NCBI GenBank assembly: GCA_030536855.1
Contig: JAUNPK010000003.1
Span: 44,551-108,550 of the forward strand
Length of the DNA: 64,000 bases
Origin: Eubacteriales bacterium
GTDB lineage: Bacteria; Bacillota; Clostridia; Lachnospirales; Lachnospiraceae
Direction of reading: 5' to 3'
Shown here: piece after piece, positions 16,912-27,724 of the stretch
Layout of the letters: every line of letters starts with the position of its first letter
Numbering within the stretch: position 1 is the stretch's first letter
Program-made: the position numbers and the translations under genes
Notes under the pieces: model-generated
Seen by the model: only the letters and a program-made list of their open reading frames with translations
What the model was told of the DNA's origin: nothing
The model's database searches: none

Positions 16912-16984
16912 ATTATTTAAATATATGAGAAGGAATGCAGGAATATTCGACTTATAATAAAAAGATTGAGTTAAGGGGGTTTTT

Positions 16985-19900
16985 ATGGCGTTACAATTGG
17001 TATTAGGAGGTTCCGGATCGGGAAAATCCACATTTCTCTATAAAAAAATTATAAAAGAATCCATGGAAAATCTGGAAAAGAATTATTTTGTAATAGTTCC
17101 GGAGCAGTATACCATGGCAATTCAGAAAAGAATTGTGGAATTGCATCCCAGAAAGGGAATTCTCAACATAGATGTAATAAGTTTTCAGCGTCTTGCTTTC
17201 AAAGTTTTTGAAGAAGTGGGAGCAACAGATTATCCTGTATTGGATGATACGGGAAAAAATCTTATTGTAAGACGTATACTGGAACAGGATAAAGGTGAAC
17301 TGAAATTCTTTGGGGAAAATATATCTAACACAGGATTTGTATCTGAGATGAAGTCCATTATTTCAGAAATGCTTCAGTATGATATTAGTACGGATAAACT
17401 TCAAAAGGTGAGTCAGGAAGTGGATTCTGATAGTGTACTTAATATGAAATTAGAAGATATAAACCTGATATATAAGAATTTTAAAGCCTTTATTAACAAT
17501 AATTATATCACGGCTGAAGAAATACTTGATGTATTTTGTAAAAAAGTAAATGAATCTTCTATGCTTAAAAACAGTGTTCTCGCTTTTGATGCATTTACCG
17601 GATTTACCCCGGTACAGTACAGACTTTTTGGTGAACTTTTAAATATGTGTGATATGGTGTATGTGGCTTTAACACTGGATTCCAAGGAAAATGTAAATGT
17701 TGTGTCGGGAGTGGAGGAACTATTTTATCTCACTAAAGATTCAGTGTCAAAATTATACCGTATATGTGATGAGAAGCATATTGATATAATAAATCCTGTT
17801 AAAATAGAGGATGATATTAATTCCAGATTTAAGAATTCTAAGGAACTTTTATTTCTTGAGAAGAATTTGTTTAGAAATAATAACAAAAAATATCCGGACA
17901 ATGTTGAGGACATAGTTCTTTACGAGGGAATCACGCCTAAAGATGAATTGAATTATGTGGTAGGGGAAATTTTAGAGCTCACTCATAAAAAAGGATACAG
18001 ATATAATCAGATTGGTGTTGTAACAGCTGATATTGAAACTTATGGAAAGCTGTTAGGTAATCTTTTTGCCCAAAATGACATTCCGTATTTTCTTGACAGA
18101 AAGTGCCATATTACGGACAACCCTCTTATTGAGATGATTAATGGTGTGTTGGAAGTGATAGAAACCAACTATTCTTATGACAGCATATTCAGATATTTAA
18201 GAACAGGAATGACGGATCTGTCTACTGAAGAAATAGATATCCTTGATAATTACTGTCTGGCTGTGGGAATCCGGGGAAGTAAGAACTGGAATAGTGAATG
18301 GACAAGGAAGTTCAGAAAAAGGAATAACAAGACAGACCTTGTCATGCTTAATGAATTGAGATTGAAAGTTGTTACACCTATAAGTCAGCTTGAACAGGTG
18401 GTTAAGGAGTCAGACGGATGCGTGGAGACCATAACAAGAGCCTTGTATGAGTTTATGTGTACAATGAAATGCAGTCAGCACATTAATGCAATGGCAGATC
18501 AGGATGTGGCAGGAGACGAATATGGTCAGGTGTATAAAAAGACTATAGAGGTGTTGGATTTAATTGTTAAGCTTCTAGGGTCTGAGCATGTAACTTTGAA
18601 AGAATATAACCGTATACTTGCGTCGGGTTTTGAAGAAATTAAGATTGGGCTTATACCGCCATCTAATGACTGTATTGTTATTGGTGATATGGAAAGAACA
18701 CGTCTTGATAACGTACGTGTTATCTTCTTTGTAGGAGTTAATGATGGGCATGTTCCGAAAAAAAACGACAGCAAGAGTATTTTATCAGAAACTGACAGAG
18801 ATAAACTTGAAAAAATGGATGTCAGCCTGACTATGTCTCCAAGGCAGAGTGCATTTGTGCAGAGATTTTATCTTTATCTCATAATGACAAAGACCGAAGA
18901 AAAGCTTTACATAACCTATTCAAGAAACGGGTTGGATATGAAATCCATTCTTCCTTCCTACCTTATAAGGGTGATACGTAAAATGTTTCCCCGCATAAGA
19001 ATTAATACGGGGAAAGACACTCTCCTGAAGCAAGCATACTTAAGAATACCTAAAGCCGGGCTTGTATGGAGTGAAGAAAATGCATCCAAAATGCTGGAAG
19101 AGGGACTTGCCCTGCTTTTATATGGTACTGAGCTTAAAGGCAGTGTCACTTCATTTGAGCAGTTTTCCTCATGCAAATATGCATATTTTATGAGGTATGG
19201 ATTGGGACTTGATGAGAGAGAGGAATTCAAATTTGCCGTTAACGATTTTGGAACCATTATGCATGCAGTAATTGAAAAGGTTTCCGCCACAGTTAAAGAT
19301 AAAAAGCTCTCCTACTCCCTTATAACTGATGAGGAGAGGCGGACGCTTGTGTCAGATAGCGTGAATTTTATTGCAGAAAATTACGGAAATACGATTTTAA
19401 TGGATTCCAGCCGAAATGAATTTATGATTAAAAGAATAACTGATATAGCAGACAAAACTATCTGGGCAATAGGAAAGCAGCTGGAAAACGGACTGTTTTA
19501 TCCTGATATGTTTGAGGAAAAATTCCTGATAGATGTGGGAGAGCTGCCTGAAGATGTACATTTTCTCATGGAAGGAAAGATTGACAGGGTAGATATATGT
19601 GAAGATGAAAATAATCTTTATGTGAGAGTTGTGGATTACAAGACGGGAAATAACGATGTTAAGGTTAGTGACATATACTACGGCTTGAAGATACAGCTTC
19701 TTACATATCTCAGGGCAGCAATTGAGCGTGAAAAGAAACTTCATCCGGACAAAAATGTGGTGCCGGCGGGAGTACTCTACTACAACGTTGATGATCCTAT
19801 TGTGGAGGTATCGGAAGGTTCACAGGAGGAAATAGATACTCTGGTGCGTAAAGAATTAAGAATGAAAGGATATGTGAATTCCGACAAAGAGATAATACGT

Positions 19901-20257
19901 CTGATGGATGATACGGAAGGCTCGTCACTTAATATACCTGTAACAAAAACATCTAAGGGAGAAATCAGCCAAAGTAAAAGCAGGACTATGTCTACAGAGG
20001 AACTGGAAGAATTAAGCAGATTTGTGGAAGATAAAAGTCTTAGCATAGCGCGAAGCATAATAGAGGGAGATATCAGTATCAATCCATATTCATCCGGCAG
20101 CTATAACAGCTGTAAATATTGTACTTACAAAGAGGCGTGCTGTTTTTCAACAGATATGCCGGGGTATAAATATAGAATACTTCCATCCATGAATAACGAG
20201 GAAGTCTGGGAGAAGATTAGGAAAGGAGTAAAGGATAATGGCAAAGATATGGACTGA
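16985..20257 (+). CDS. addB: Helicase-exonuclease AddAB, subunit AddB
   Basis: 1090 aa. With AddA it processes DNA double-strand breaks for recombination. Walker A LVLGGSGSGKSTFLY is at the N-terminus. The C-terminal RecB-type nuclease domain has the core VVDYKTGNNDV followed by YYGLKIQLLTYL. Four cysteines that would hold the AddB iron-sulfur cluster are present: one in QFSSCKYAYF and three in SCKYCTYKEAC near the C-terminus. TTAAGGGGG precedes ATG 16985. It overlaps addA by 20 bp. Length is close to Bacillus AddB (about 1160 aa). Confidence 0.95.
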   Translation: MALQLVLGGSGSGKSTFLYKKIIKESMENLEKNYFVIVPEQYTMAIQKRIVELHPRKGILNIDVISFQRLAFKVFEEVGATDYPVLDDTGKNLIVRRILEQDKGELKFFGENISNTGFVSEMKSIISEMLQYDISTDKLQKVSQEVDSDSVLNMKLEDINLIYKNFKAFINNNYITAEEILDVFCKKVNESSMLKNSVLAFDAFTGFTPVQYRLFGELLNMCDMVYVALTLDSKENVNVVSGVEELFYLTKDSVSKLYRICDEKHIDIINPVKIEDDINSRFKNSKELLFLEKNLFRNNNKKYPDNVEDIVLYEGITPKDELNYVVGEILELTHKKGYRYNQIGVVTADIETYGKLLGNLFAQNDIPYFLDRKCHITDNPLIEMINGVLEVIETNYSYDSIFRYLRTGMTDLSTEEIDILDNYCLAVGIRGSKNWNSEWTRKFRKRNNKTDLVMLNELRLKVVTPISQLEQVVKESDGCVETITRALYEFMCTMKCSQHINAMADQDVAGDEYGQVYKKTIEVLDLIVKLLGSEHVTLKEYNRILASGFEEIKIGLIPPSNDCIVIGDMERTRLDNVRVIFFVGVNDGHVPKKNDSKSILSETDRDKLEKMDVSLTMSPRQSAFVQRFYLYLIMTKTEEKLYITYSRNGLDMKSILPSYLIRVIRKMFPRIRINTGKDTLLKQAYLRIPKAGLVWSEENASKMLEEGLALLLYGTELKGSVTSFEQFSSCKYAYFMRYGLGLDEREEFKFAVNDFGTIMHAVIEKVSATVKDKKLSYSLITDEERRTLVSDSVNFIAENYGNTILMDSSRNEFMIKRITDIADKTIWAIGKQLENGLFYPDMFEEKFLIDVGELPEDVHFLMEGKIDRVDICEDENNLYVRVVDYKTGNNDVKVSDIYYGLKIQLLTYLRAAIEREKKLHPDKNVVPAGVLYYNVDDPIVEVSEGSQEEIDTLVRKELRMKGYVNSDKEIIRLMDDTEGSSLNIPVTKTSKGEISQSKSRTMSTEELEELSRFVEDKSLSIARSIIEGDISINPYSSGSYNSCKYCTYKEACCFSTDMPGYKYRILPSMNNEEVWEKIRKGVKDNGKDMD

Positions 20258-23200
20258 GGATCAGAAACACGCAATTGAATATTCCAACAGGAACATACTT
20301 GTATCAGCTGCGGCAGGTTCAGGAAAAACTGCAGTTCTGGTAGAAAGAATCATATCCAAAATAACAGATAAAGAGAATCCTGTTGATATTGACAGACTGG
20401 TGGTTGTTACCTTTACCAAAGCCGCTGCTGCCCAGATGAGAGAGAGAATCAGAAGAAGGCTGGATGAGATGGCGGATGAATCTGGGGAGGACATGAATCT
20501 GGTGAAACAGATTACACTGATAAACAATGCCCAGATTACTACTATAGACAGTTTCTGTTTGTGGATAATACGTAATCATTTTGCGGAAATTAATCTTGAT
20601 CCGGGCTTTAGGGCAGCGGATAACGGAGAGATAACACTGCTTGAAAATGATGTGATGGGTGACATGCTGGAAGAGTACTACGGTTCCCATGATGAGGAGT
20701 TTCTTAATTTTGTTGATTCCTACGGAACAGGACGTGATGATGTCTCCATAGAAGAGATTATTAAAAAAATATATAACTATGGGAGAAGCACACCGTGGCC
20801 TGAAGAATGGTATGACGGCTGCATGGAGAATTACAGTAATCCTGAAAATGAAGGTAACCCTGTAATAGCCGATTTATACGAAAGTATAATGACTTCTGTG
20901 TCAGATTATAAGGTGAAATATGAAAAGCTTATAGATATATGCAGCGAACCCGGAGGACCACATGCATATCTGGAAGCAATACAATCGGATTATCTTGATA
21001 TATGCCGTATACTTGATTCTGCAGATTTTGAAGAAATGGCGAAAAATATTATTTCTGTTAACTTTAAGGATCTAAGTAGAAAGAAAATGATGGAAGCCAC
21101 TGAGGAGTCCAAGGGTTATATAAAAAGCCAGAGGGATTTATACAAGAATTACATAAACGGTCTTAAGAAAAATGTGTTTATGGCAGACACCAAAGTTCTG
21201 TTTGAAAATGTGAAGAAAAGTTACAGTGCCATTTCTATGATGATAAGGCTGGCTAAGGACTTTAATGAAAGAATGATGCAGAGTAAGAAGGACAGAGGAA
21301 TTATTGATTTCAATGATATGGAACATTTTGCCCTTAATATTCTGGTGGAGAAAGACAAGGATGGTATCAGGTACACAAAGACTGCTAAGGAGCTGTCCCT
21401 ATATTTCAACGAAATCCTCATAGATGAGTATCAGGATTCCAATCAGCTTCAAGAAGCTATTCTTATGTCAATATCAGGAAACAACAGTGAAGACATGTAC
21501 AATAACGTCTATATGGTAGGAGATGTAAAGCAGAGCATATATAAGTTCAGGCTGGCATGTCCGGAATTGTTTATGAAAAAATATAATACCTACACCAGTG
21601 GGGAAAGTGACAGCCAGAAAATAGAATTATCCATGAACTTCAGGAGCAGGAAAAATATTCTTGATTCTGTAAATGATGTATTTGGCAGGGTGATGAATCC
21701 TAAATTCGGCGGAATAGATTATAACCGGGGACACGGCCTTAATGCAGGATTTGATTACGGGGATACTCATTACAGAAACTTTGGTATGGACGAAGAAAAA
21801 GCCACAGAGGTATGCATACTTGATGATAATGATGATGATGACAGCATTACGGGAATTGAGAAAGAGGGTAAGTATATCGCTGCCAGAATTAATGAGATGA
21901 TGTGTTCCAAAGAACCTTATTACGTTTATGATGACGAAGAAGGGGAGTACAGGCAGCTTTGTTATAAAGATATAACGGTTCTTACAAGGACGGTTGCAGG
22001 CTGGTCGGACACACTTGTAAATGTGTTGCAGGATGGAGGAATTCCGGCTATATGTGATTCCTCCCAGGGTTACTTCTCAGTGAGGGAGATTAAGACGCTC
22101 TTAAGTCTCCTTACCTGTATAAACAATCCGTTACAGAATATTCCTATGGCAGGAGTCATGTTGTCATATTTTGGAAGGTTTAGCGAGGATGAGCTTGTAA
22201 AGCTGAAAAAATATAATAAAGATGAGCAGTATTTGTATAATCAGGTGAAAAAATATAATGGTGATGATGAAGTGCTCCTTGATAAATGCCATACATTTAT
22301 CAGTAACATGACAAAATACAGAGAGCATACCGTTCTTCAGTCAATATACGACCTTTTGTGGGATATTGTGTACAATTCCGGATACTATGATTACATAGGT
22401 ATGATGCCTGCGGGGGAAGGAAGACAGCGCAATGTTGATATTCTTCTTGATAAGGCGGCATCCTTTGAAGGAACCAGCTACAGCGGGTTATTTAACTTTT
22501 TAAGATATGTGGAAAGGTTAAAGAAGTTTGACATACCTCTGACAGATTCGGCAAGTTATACGGATGGGGGCAACTCCGTGAGGATTATGAGTATACATAA
22601 AAGTAAAGGGCTGGAATTTCCGGTGGTTATTGTTGCCGGTATTAACAAATCATTTAACAGGAAGGATATTCAGGGAAAAATAGTCATAGACCAGGAACTT
22701 GGAATAGGAGCCTGTTGCATTAATCCGGAGAAGAAGACCAAGACCTCAACAATTATCAGAGGCGCCATAATGCGTAAGCTTTTAAGGGATAGTACTGCAG
22801 AGGAACAGAGAGTTCTCTATGTTGCAATGACAAGACCAAGAGAAAAGATGATACTTGTGGGTCATGGAAAAAATTCAGATAAAAAATATCAGGAATGGAA
22901 CAGAATAATGCAGGAAATAATCAAAGAGGGGGAAATGTCTTATTCTACCTGTGAGAACATAAAATGTTATGCTGATATGATTATGCCTGTTGTTATGATG
23001 GATGAATCCATGAATAAGGGAAAGTTTTGCATAATAAAAAATGCTGATGAAATTATGGACAAGTACCAGAATTCTCACATTTTAGCTGAAACTTCAGAAC
23101 CGGAGGATGCAAAGAGAGAAGAGAGAAGCAAAGACGCAGAGGATATTCTCCCTGAATATGTAAGAGATGCAAATGATGACAGGAAGATAAAGATAACTGT

Positions 23201-23849
23201 ATCGGAACTAAAACAGATGCAGCATGATGCAGATTTTAAAACCCAGTATGTTACGGAAGAGATTGAGAAAGGCGCAGATGCTAATATAGAGAAAGATAAC
23301 AGTGATGGCGCAGATGAAATAATACCTAAGTTCATAAAGGGTGAATCAGGTATACTGCAGGGCAATGACAGAGGTACTGCATATCACAGAGTTATGGAAT
23401 GCCTTGATTATGATATTGCTGATACTCCGGAAGGGGTAAAATATAATATAGAACTTCTGGTACAGCAGGAAAAAATGTCGAAGCTGCAGGCTGATTGTAT
23501 CAATCCTTCTGATATTTGGGATTTTGTAAATTCCGAAACAGGCCATAGAGTTAAAAATGCTTTAAAGTATGGGGAAGTAAGGCGTGAACAGCCTTTTATA
23601 TTCCAGTATGAAGGTCAGCTTGTGCAGGGAGTTGTGGACCTCTATTTTATTGAGGAGGGACAGATAGTTATTGTGGATTATAAGACAGACCGGGTTAAAG
23701 TATCCCGGGAGGGAGAAAAAGAGCTGATAAACAGATATAAAATTCAATTGGATTATTATGGAATGGCACTGGAACAGCTTACAGGTCTTAAGGTAAAAGA
23801 AAAGATAATATATTCATTTACGCTGGGACGGTCTATATTACTTGAATAA
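20238..23849 (+). CDS. addA: Helicase-exonuclease AddAB, subunit AddA
   Basis: 1203 aa UvrD-like superfamily 1 helicase with a C-terminal nuclease. Motif I reads VSAAAGSGKTAVLVERI and motif II LIDEYQDSNQLQE. RIMSIHKSKGLEFPVV and RVLYVAMTRPREKM are motifs V and VI. The nuclease core is DLYFIEEGQIVIVDYKTDRV near residues 1125-1155, preceded by GTAYHRVMECLD. ATG 20238 lies inside the addB end with AAAGGAG upstream. All motor and nuclease motifs are intact. Confidence 0.96.
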   Translation: MAKIWTEDQKHAIEYSNRNILVSAAAGSGKTAVLVERIISKITDKENPVDIDRLVVVTFTKAAAAQMRERIRRRLDEMADESGEDMNLVKQITLINNAQITTIDSFCLWIIRNHFAEINLDPGFRAADNGEITLLENDVMGDMLEEYYGSHDEEFLNFVDSYGTGRDDVSIEEIIKKIYNYGRSTPWPEEWYDGCMENYSNPENEGNPVIADLYESIMTSVSDYKVKYEKLIDICSEPGGPHAYLEAIQSDYLDICRILDSADFEEMAKNIISVNFKDLSRKKMMEATEESKGYIKSQRDLYKNYINGLKKNVFMADTKVLFENVKKSYSAISMMIRLAKDFNERMMQSKKDRGIIDFNDMEHFALNILVEKDKDGIRYTKTAKELSLYFNEILIDEYQDSNQLQEAILMSISGNNSEDMYNNVYMVGDVKQSIYKFRLACPELFMKKYNTYTSGESDSQKIELSMNFRSRKNILDSVNDVFGRVMNPKFGGIDYNRGHGLNAGFDYGDTHYRNFGMDEEKATEVCILDDNDDDDSITGIEKEGKYIAARINEMMCSKEPYYVYDDEEGEYRQLCYKDITVLTRTVAGWSDTLVNVLQDGGIPAICDSSQGYFSVREIKTLLSLLTCINNPLQNIPMAGVMLSYFGRFSEDELVKLKKYNKDEQYLYNQVKKYNGDDEVLLDKCHTFISNMTKYREHTVLQSIYDLLWDIVYNSGYYDYIGMMPAGEGRQRNVDILLDKAASFEGTSYSGLFNFLRYVERLKKFDIPLTDSASYTDGGNSVRIMSIHKSKGLEFPVVIVAGINKSFNRKDIQGKIVIDQELGIGACCINPEKKTKTSTIIRGAIMRKLLRDSTAEEQRVLYVAMTRPREKMILVGHGKNSDKKYQEWNRIMQEIIKEGEMSYSTCENIKCYADMIMPVVMMDESMNKGKFCIIKNADEIMDKYQNSHILAETSEPEDAKREERSKDAEDILPEYVRDANDDRKIKITVSELKQMQHDADFKTQYVTEEIEKGADANIEKDNSDGADEIIPKFIKGESGILQGNDRGTAYHRVMECLDYDIADTPEGVKYNIELLVQQEKMSKLQADCINPSDIWDFVNSETGHRVKNALKYGEVRREQPFIFQYEGQLVQGVVDLYFIEEGQIVIVDYKTDRVKVSREGEKELINRYKIQLDYYGMALEQLTGLKVKEKIIYSFTLGRSILLE

Positions 23850-23896
23850 TCCTGTGATTTAAGATATAATGGCTCAGTTTGTAACTTAAATCTATA

Positions 23897-23914
23897 TTTA
23901 TGCAATTGCATAAA
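23897..23914. promoter_or_regulatory. Perfect 18-bp palindrome upstream of prfC
   Basis: TTTATGCAATTGCATAAA, fully self-complementary, 32 bp before the prfC ATG. It looks like a dimeric-repressor operator or a small hairpin; no matching regulator is known to me. Confidence 0.4.
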
Positions 23915-23945
23915 AATATATTATAGGAATGCAGGGAGAATTATC

Positions 23946-25541
23946 ATGGCGAATATAACCAATGAAATAAAGAAAAGAAGGACATTTGCAATCATATCCC
24001 ATCCCGATGCGGGTAAGACAACTCTTACCGAGAAATTTCTTCTTTACGGAGGAGCCATAAATCTGGCAGGTTCGGTTAAGGGAAAGAAGACAGCTAAACA
24101 TGCTGTTTCGGATTGGATGGAGATTGAGAAGGAGAGAGGTATTTCGGTTACTTCTTCAGTGCTTCAGTTTAATTATGACGGATATTGTATAAATATCCTG
24201 GATACACCGGGTCATGAGGACTTCTCTGAGGATACATACAGGACTCTTATGGCAGCAGATTCTGCGGTTATGGTTATAGATGCATCCAAGGGTGTTGAAA
24301 AACAGACAATTAAGCTCTTTAAGGTCTGCGTAATGAGACATATTCCTATATTCACATTTATTAATAAAATGGATAGAGAGGCTAATGACCCTTTTGAACT
24401 TTTAGATGAAATTGAGTCGGTGCTGGGTATCTCAACATGTCCGATTAACTGGCCTATCGGATGCGGTAAGGAGTTTAAGGGTGTATACAGTCGTAAAGAC
24501 AAGGAGGTATCACTGTTTAAGGCAGCAATGAACGGACAGAAAGAAGTGGATACCAGAAATATCTCCATTGATGATGAAAAGTTAAAGAGTGAGATAGGAG
24601 ACGGATTTTACAATAAGCTGCAGGATGACATTGAACTTCTGGATGGAGCCAGTGCAGAGTTTGATCTGGCTCAGGTTCAGGCAGGAGATTTGACGCCTGT
24701 ATTCTTTGGTTCAGCTCTTACCAATTTCGGTGTGGAAACATTTCTTCAACATTTCCTTGAAATGACAACATCACCTCTGCCGCGTAATTCTTCAATAGGG
24801 GAGATTGATCCTTTTAATGAGGATTTTTCTGCTTTTGTATTTAAAATTCAGGCTAACATGAATAAGGCTCATAGAGACAGAATTGCATTTATGCGTATTG
24901 TATCGGGTAAATTTGAGGCGGGCATGGAGGCTAATCATGTCCAGGGGGGCAAAAAGATAAGACTTTCCCAGCCGCAGCAGATGATGGCACAGGAAAGACA
25001 TATAGTTGAAGAGGCTTATGCGGGAGATATTATCGGCGTATTTGACCCGGGTATATTCTCAATCGGTGATACAATATGTACATCCAACAAGAAGTTTCAG
25101 TTTGACGGAATTCCAACATTTGCACCGGAGCATTTTGCCAGAGTGCGTCAGATGGATACCATGAAGCGTAAGCAGTTTATTAAGGGTATAAGCCAGATCG
25201 CACAGGAAGGTGCCATTCAGATATTTCAGGAATTTAACACCGGTATGGAAGAAATAATTGTTGGAGTTGTGGGTGTCCTTCAGTTTGAGGTGTTGGAGTA
25301 CAGACTTCAGAATGAGTATAACGTGGAAATAAAACTGGAACCACTGCCATACGAGCATATCAGATGGATTGAGAATCCGGAAGAGATTGATGTAAACAGG
25401 ATTGTGGGAACTTCTGACATGAAGAAGATTAAGGACCTTAAGGACAATCCGCTTCTTGTATTTGTTAACAGCTGGTCTGTTAACATGGTATTAGAGCGTA
25501 ATGAAGGCCTTAAATTGTCAGAATTTGGAAAGAACAATTAA
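23946..25541 (+). CDS. prfC: Peptide chain release factor 3
   Basis: 531 aa translational GTPase that removes RF1/RF2 from ribosomes after termination. G1 is ISHPDAGKTTLTEK. Switch II NILDTPGHEDFSEDTYR and G4 FINKMDREANDP are clear, and RERGISVTSSV-type switch I text occurs at about residues 60-70. The phrase KGKKTAKHAVSDWM is RF3-specific and separates it from EF-G. ATG 23946 follows CAGGGAGAATT. Length is typical (520-530 aa). A long structured terminator follows. Confidence 0.95.
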   Translation: MANITNEIKKRRTFAIISHPDAGKTTLTEKFLLYGGAINLAGSVKGKKTAKHAVSDWMEIEKERGISVTSSVLQFNYDGYCINILDTPGHEDFSEDTYRTLMAADSAVMVIDASKGVEKQTIKLFKVCVMRHIPIFTFINKMDREANDPFELLDEIESVLGISTCPINWPIGCGKEFKGVYSRKDKEVSLFKAAMNGQKEVDTRNISIDDEKLKSEIGDGFYNKLQDDIELLDGASAEFDLAQVQAGDLTPVFFGSALTNFGVETFLQHFLEMTTSPLPRNSSIGEIDPFNEDFSAFVFKIQANMNKAHRDRIAFMRIVSGKFEAGMEANHVQGGKKIRLSQPQQMMAQERHIVEEAYAGDIIGVFDPGIFSIGDTICTSNKKFQFDGIPTFAPEHFARVRQMDTMKRKQFIKGISQIAQEGAIQIFQEFNTGMEEIIVGVVGVLQFEVLEYRLQNEYNVEIKLEPLPYEHIRWIENPEEIDVNRIVGTSDMKKIKDLKDNPLLVFVNSWSVNMVLERNEGLKLSEFGKNN

Positions 25542-25564
25542 GGGACAAATAATGACAAATACAG

Positions 25565-25634
25565 AAAAATGTGGTATTCTGACCTTGAGCGTACATTCGT
25601 GACGTAATTAAATAAGATCAGCAGCCACATTTTT
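25565..25634 (+). terminator. Two-tier hairpin terminator after prfC
   Basis: Outer arms AAAAATGTGG (25565-25574) and CCACATTTTT, with an inner arm CTGACCTT / AAGATCAG, followed by TTTGT. It separates prfC from the secreted hydrolase gene. Confidence 0.65.
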
Positions 25635-25674
25635 TGTATGTTGATTGAAGTAAAAAAGGAACTAAGGTGATCTA

Positions 25675-27711
25675 ATGAAGTTAAGTGTTAGAAGATTACT
25701 AAAGAAAAGCACAGCATTAACATTAACCTTAATGGTTTTAGTAAGTACATTTTATATGTTTATGGGAAATGTAGCAAATGTTAAGGCTGATGAGATAATT
25801 AAGTCAGGGCATGTTTCATATGATGTGACCAGTCTTAATGTAAGAACGGGAGCAGGTACAGGTTATGACGTTATTACACAGGTTAATGGCGGATTCCATT
25901 TTGATATTTACGATGAGGTGTTTACCAGCTCAACTTACTCTTGGTATAGTGTAGGATTTTATCATAATGGTGAGTATACCAGAGGCTTTGTAAGCTCTCA
26001 GTATGTGGAAATTGATAATAATTCAGAATATACCCCGGATGCTGATTTTGAGGAGTATCTGAATAATCAAGGTTTTCCTGAGAGCTATAAGGATGGCTTA
26101 AGGCAGATGCATGCCAATTATCCATTATGGGTATTTGTGGCTGACCTAACCGGAAGAGAATGGAACGACATGGTGGAAAATGAAAACGTGCCGGGACGAA
26201 GTCTTATAAGCATTAACAGTATAAGTTCTTGGAAATCAACAGCGGAAAACTGTTATGACTGGGAAACAGGAGAGTACGTCATCTTTGATAGTGGAGGATG
26301 GGTTCAGGCATCTACAGAACTTGTCCAGTATGCACTTGATCCAAGAAATTTCCTCAACGACATAAATATTTTTATGTTTGAGAGTCTTGCCTTTGATTCT
26401 TCCGTTCAGAATATTGAAGGGGTAAATAATATTATCGCAGGTTCTTTTATGGACAACTCAGACCATTATCTGGATGGTTATACATATCCCACACTTCTTA
26501 TGCACGCAGCCCAAGTTTCAGGTGTAAGTCCTTATCATCTGGCTACCAGAATTATTCAGGAGCAGGGTTTTAACGGACAGGGAAGACAGATATCAGGAAC
26601 AGTCAGCGGATATGAGGGATATTACAATTATTACAGTCAGAATGCTGTTGCAAAAAACGGACTTACAGCGGTGCAGAACGGATTGAAATATGCAATGACA
26701 ACTGATTCTTCAGTACTTCTTCCATGGAATTCAAGGTACAAATCTGTAGTTGGTGGAGCTATAAATCTTGGCTCATGGTATATAAACAGAGGACAGAATA
26801 CCATATATTATGAAAAATTTGATATAAAGAATTACTATCACCAGTATATGACCAATATACTTGCGGCTGTGTCGGAATCAAAAACGGCCCACAATGCTTA
26901 CAGTGACTATACACTACATAATTCAACATTTAAGTTTACCATACCTGTATATGAGAATATGCCGGAATCAGTCTGTACTAAGCCTACAGGAGACGGAAGT
27001 CCTAATAACAAGCTTGGAAGCCTTGAGATAAGCGGTGTTTCGTTGACACCAACATTCTCACCATATACTAATGACTATAGTGCCATTGTGGATAACAACG
27101 TTTCCTCAATCAATATATCTGCAGGAACGCTGTCAGGCAGTGCTTCGGTGTCAGGACTTGGAAATTATTCACTGAATGTGGGAAACAATTACATTACAAT
27201 AACTGTAACATCAGAGAGCGGAGATACTCAGGATTACAACATTACAGTTGTAAGGAAGGCTGCCTCATCAGGAAATACTTCCAGTGAAGGATTTACCACC
27301 GGATACAAACTGGATATGGATAAGAAGACCATTTCAGGTATAGGTGTTTCTACGGATGTGCAGACGGTTATGGGTAATCTGGCACATGGAAATGGTAATT
27401 ATTCTAAGGTTTTAAAGACAGATGGCAGCGAAAGAACGGGAAGTGTAGCAACAGGGGATAAGCTTGTTACATACTCCTCTGAGGGTAGTGTTATCAGTCA
27501 GTTTAATATTGTGATTTATGGTGATGTTAACGGGGATTCTGAAATAGATATTCTGGATATTGTCAGGGTGAAGAATTACATAGTCGGTACAAAAAACCTG
27601 GAAATGTCATATCTTACGGCGGCGGATTCCAACCATGACGGAATTGTGGATATCCTGGATATCGTTGCAATTAAGAAAAATATTTTAGGAACTAAGTTTA
27701 TATCACAATGA
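25675..27711 (+). CDS. Secreted SH3/glucosaminidase-type cell-wall hydrolase with C-terminal dockerin
   Basis: 678 aa. Signal peptide at 1-38 (SVRRLLKKSTALTLTLMVLV). A bacterial SH3 domain (about 45-110) contains SLNVRTGAGTGYDVI. A glucosaminidase-like region (about 270-400) holds HLATRIIQEQGFNG with the likely catalytic Glu. A cadherin-like beta-sandwich (about 450-525) begins LGSLEISGVSLTPTFSPYTN. The C-terminus (about 614-675) has two dockerin calcium loops, DVNGDSEIDILD and DSNHDGIVDILD. The protein should cut peptidoglycan and be held through its dockerin. The adjacent gene encodes a membrane-anchored cohesin protein, a likely partner. Substrate cleavage is inferred from the family. Confidence 0.85.
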   Translation: MKLSVRRLLKKSTALTLTLMVLVSTFYMFMGNVANVKADEIIKSGHVSYDVTSLNVRTGAGTGYDVITQVNGGFHFDIYDEVFTSSTYSWYSVGFYHNGEYTRGFVSSQYVEIDNNSEYTPDADFEEYLNNQGFPESYKDGLRQMHANYPLWVFVADLTGREWNDMVENENVPGRSLISINSISSWKSTAENCYDWETGEYVIFDSGGWVQASTELVQYALDPRNFLNDINIFMFESLAFDSSVQNIEGVNNIIAGSFMDNSDHYLDGYTYPTLLMHAAQVSGVSPYHLATRIIQEQGFNGQGRQISGTVSGYEGYYNYYSQNAVAKNGLTAVQNGLKYAMTTDSSVLLPWNSRYKSVVGGAINLGSWYINRGQNTIYYEKFDIKNYYHQYMTNILAAVSESKTAHNAYSDYTLHNSTFKFTIPVYENMPESVCTKPTGDGSPNNKLGSLEISGVSLTPTFSPYTNDYSAIVDNNVSSINISAGTLSGSASVSGLGNYSLNVGNNYITITVTSESGDTQDYNITVVRKAASSGNTSSEGFTTGYKLDMDKKTISGIGVSTDVQTVMGNLAHGNGNYSKVLKTDGSERTGSVATGDKLVTYSSEGSVISQFNIVIYGDVNGDSEIDILDIVRVKNYIVGTKNLEMSYLTAADSNHDGIVDILDIVAIKKNILGTKFISQ

Positions 27712-27724
27712 GGTGAAAATGTTT

